Assembly: GCF_019931275.1 (NCBI RefSeq)
Contig: NZ_JAIOTY010000002.1
Coordinates: forward strand, 640,131 to 704,130
Reading direction: 5' to 3'
Length of the DNA: 64,000 nt
DNA from: Nitratidesulfovibrio sp. SRB-5
GTDB lineage: Bacteria; Desulfobacterota; Desulfovibrionia; Desulfovibrionales; Desulfovibrionaceae
Shown here piece by piece: positions 63,798 to 64,000 of the stretch. Position 1 is the first letter of the stretch. Every line of letters begins with the position of its first letter. A program made the position numbers and the translations under genes. The notes below the pieces were generated by a model. It ran no database searches, had not been told where the DNA came from, and worked only from the letters and a program-made list of their open reading frames with translations.

Positions 63798-64000
63798 TCA
63801 GCGAAAGCGCATGTGGCGCAGGAACGCGGCGGAAAAATCGCTGGCGGTGGTCAGGTCCACCACGCGGCAACCGGTGCGCCATGCATTGATGCGCGCGCGC
63901 AGTTCGGGCCGCAGCAACAGCAGTTCCGCCCCGCGCAACGAGGCGTTGCCCACGGCCCGCGTGCGACCGGCCACCCCTGCGGGCAGAAAACCCAGTGTTT
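63798..64000 (-). CDS. ASKHA/RACo-like corrinoid activation protein, C-terminal part
   Basis: Partial gene; the 5' part lies beyond the window. The visible 66 or so residues read LGFLPAGVAGRTRAVGNASL, then RGAELLLLRPELR, a VVDLTTASDFSAAFL segment and end HMRFR. That GNASLxGAxLxLL followed by a VDLxxxxxFxxxF end is the C-terminus of the ASKHA-domain ferredoxin proteins (RACo/RamA, DUF4445), which reductively activate corrinoid methyltransferase proteins. Assignment rests on this short end only. Confidence 0.65.
   Translation of the reverse strand, partial: TLGFLPAGVAGRTRAVGNASLRGAELLLLRPELRARINAWRTGCRVVDLTTASDFSAAFLRHMRFR

Overview
The window is a G+C-rich stretch of bacterial chromosome. Gene content and order suggest a sulfate-reducing deltaproteobacterium of the Desulfovibrio/Nitratidesulfovibrio group: rpmE-DUF1385-prfA-prmC with lpxC beside it, gap with a GAF-domain gene, an aminotransferase-hom-ApgM cluster followed by aroK, uspA, aroC and recD2, an SH3-NlpC/P60 lipoprotein, an MtaB-type enzyme and lipA-lipB. 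This assignment rests on remembered synteny and family content, not on a search. Nearly all genes are housekeeping or metabolic. I see no prophage, transposase gene, CRISPR array or rRNA.

Layout. 1-6 kb: tRNA-Thr(UGU), then lpxC (lipid A) and the translation cluster prmC, prfA, DUF1385, rpmE, all on the minus strand. 6-10.5 kb: TlyA-type methyltransferase, a repeat-filled gap, gap plus a GAF gene, and a manganese (yybP-ykoY) riboswitch in front of a UPF0016 metal exporter. 10.5-23 kb: MarR regulator, a lone EcfT-like protein, umuD and umuC with an odd tandem-repeat spacer, an iron alcohol dehydrogenase, a protein with a Lar-like zinc motif, rlmN, a marR-MFS pair and an acyl-ACP thioesterase. 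23-30 kb: a degenerate CCA-adding-like HD protein flanked by structured repeats, then an amidohydrolase-pyrB-pyrC operon. 30-41 kb: WcbI-like protein, metal-dependent hydrolase, YbgC-like thioesterase, MltA, a Rec-PAS histidine kinase, a 30-residue membrane protein, a heavy-metal P-type ATPase operon and an exported Ada-type zinc protein. 41-49 kb: the aminotransferase-hom-ApgM operon preceded by a Thr/Ala-rich leader peptide and terminator, then aroK, uspA and aroC. 49-64 kb: FecR, OmpA and CHASE2/HD-GYP operon, recD2, NlpC/P60 lipoprotein, mtaB, lipB-lipA, an Rsm22-like methyltransferase with a very long Arg/Asp/Gly/Gln-rich tail, and the end of an ASKHA/RACo-like gene.

Two things stand out. 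First, the aspartate-family operon (aminotransferase, homoserine dehydrogenase with an ACT domain, proposed homoserine kinase) carries what looks like a complete transcription attenuator: a 28-codon leader with six Thr and fourteen Ala codons, a U-tailed terminator just before the first gene, and a leader segment able to pair with that terminator. Second, the intergenic gaps are filled with several families of dispersed hairpin elements. Their copies keep fixed sequence blocks while the stems change by compensating substitutions. One family (three copies, 23.3-25.9 kb) has a multi-hairpin architecture with an invariant 20-base block. Another (three copies, 36.3-47.7 kb) has terminal inverted repeats whose first three bases are the TAG stop codon of the gene before it. 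These are the best candidates for an undescribed system.

Short direct repeats of 9 to 18 bases recur through gaps and protein termini and account for many Pro/Ser/Gly/Ala-rich extensions. Translation starts below were chosen by Shine-Dalgarno sites and by where family homology begins; long open frames antisense to genes in this G+C-rich DNA were treated as spurious.
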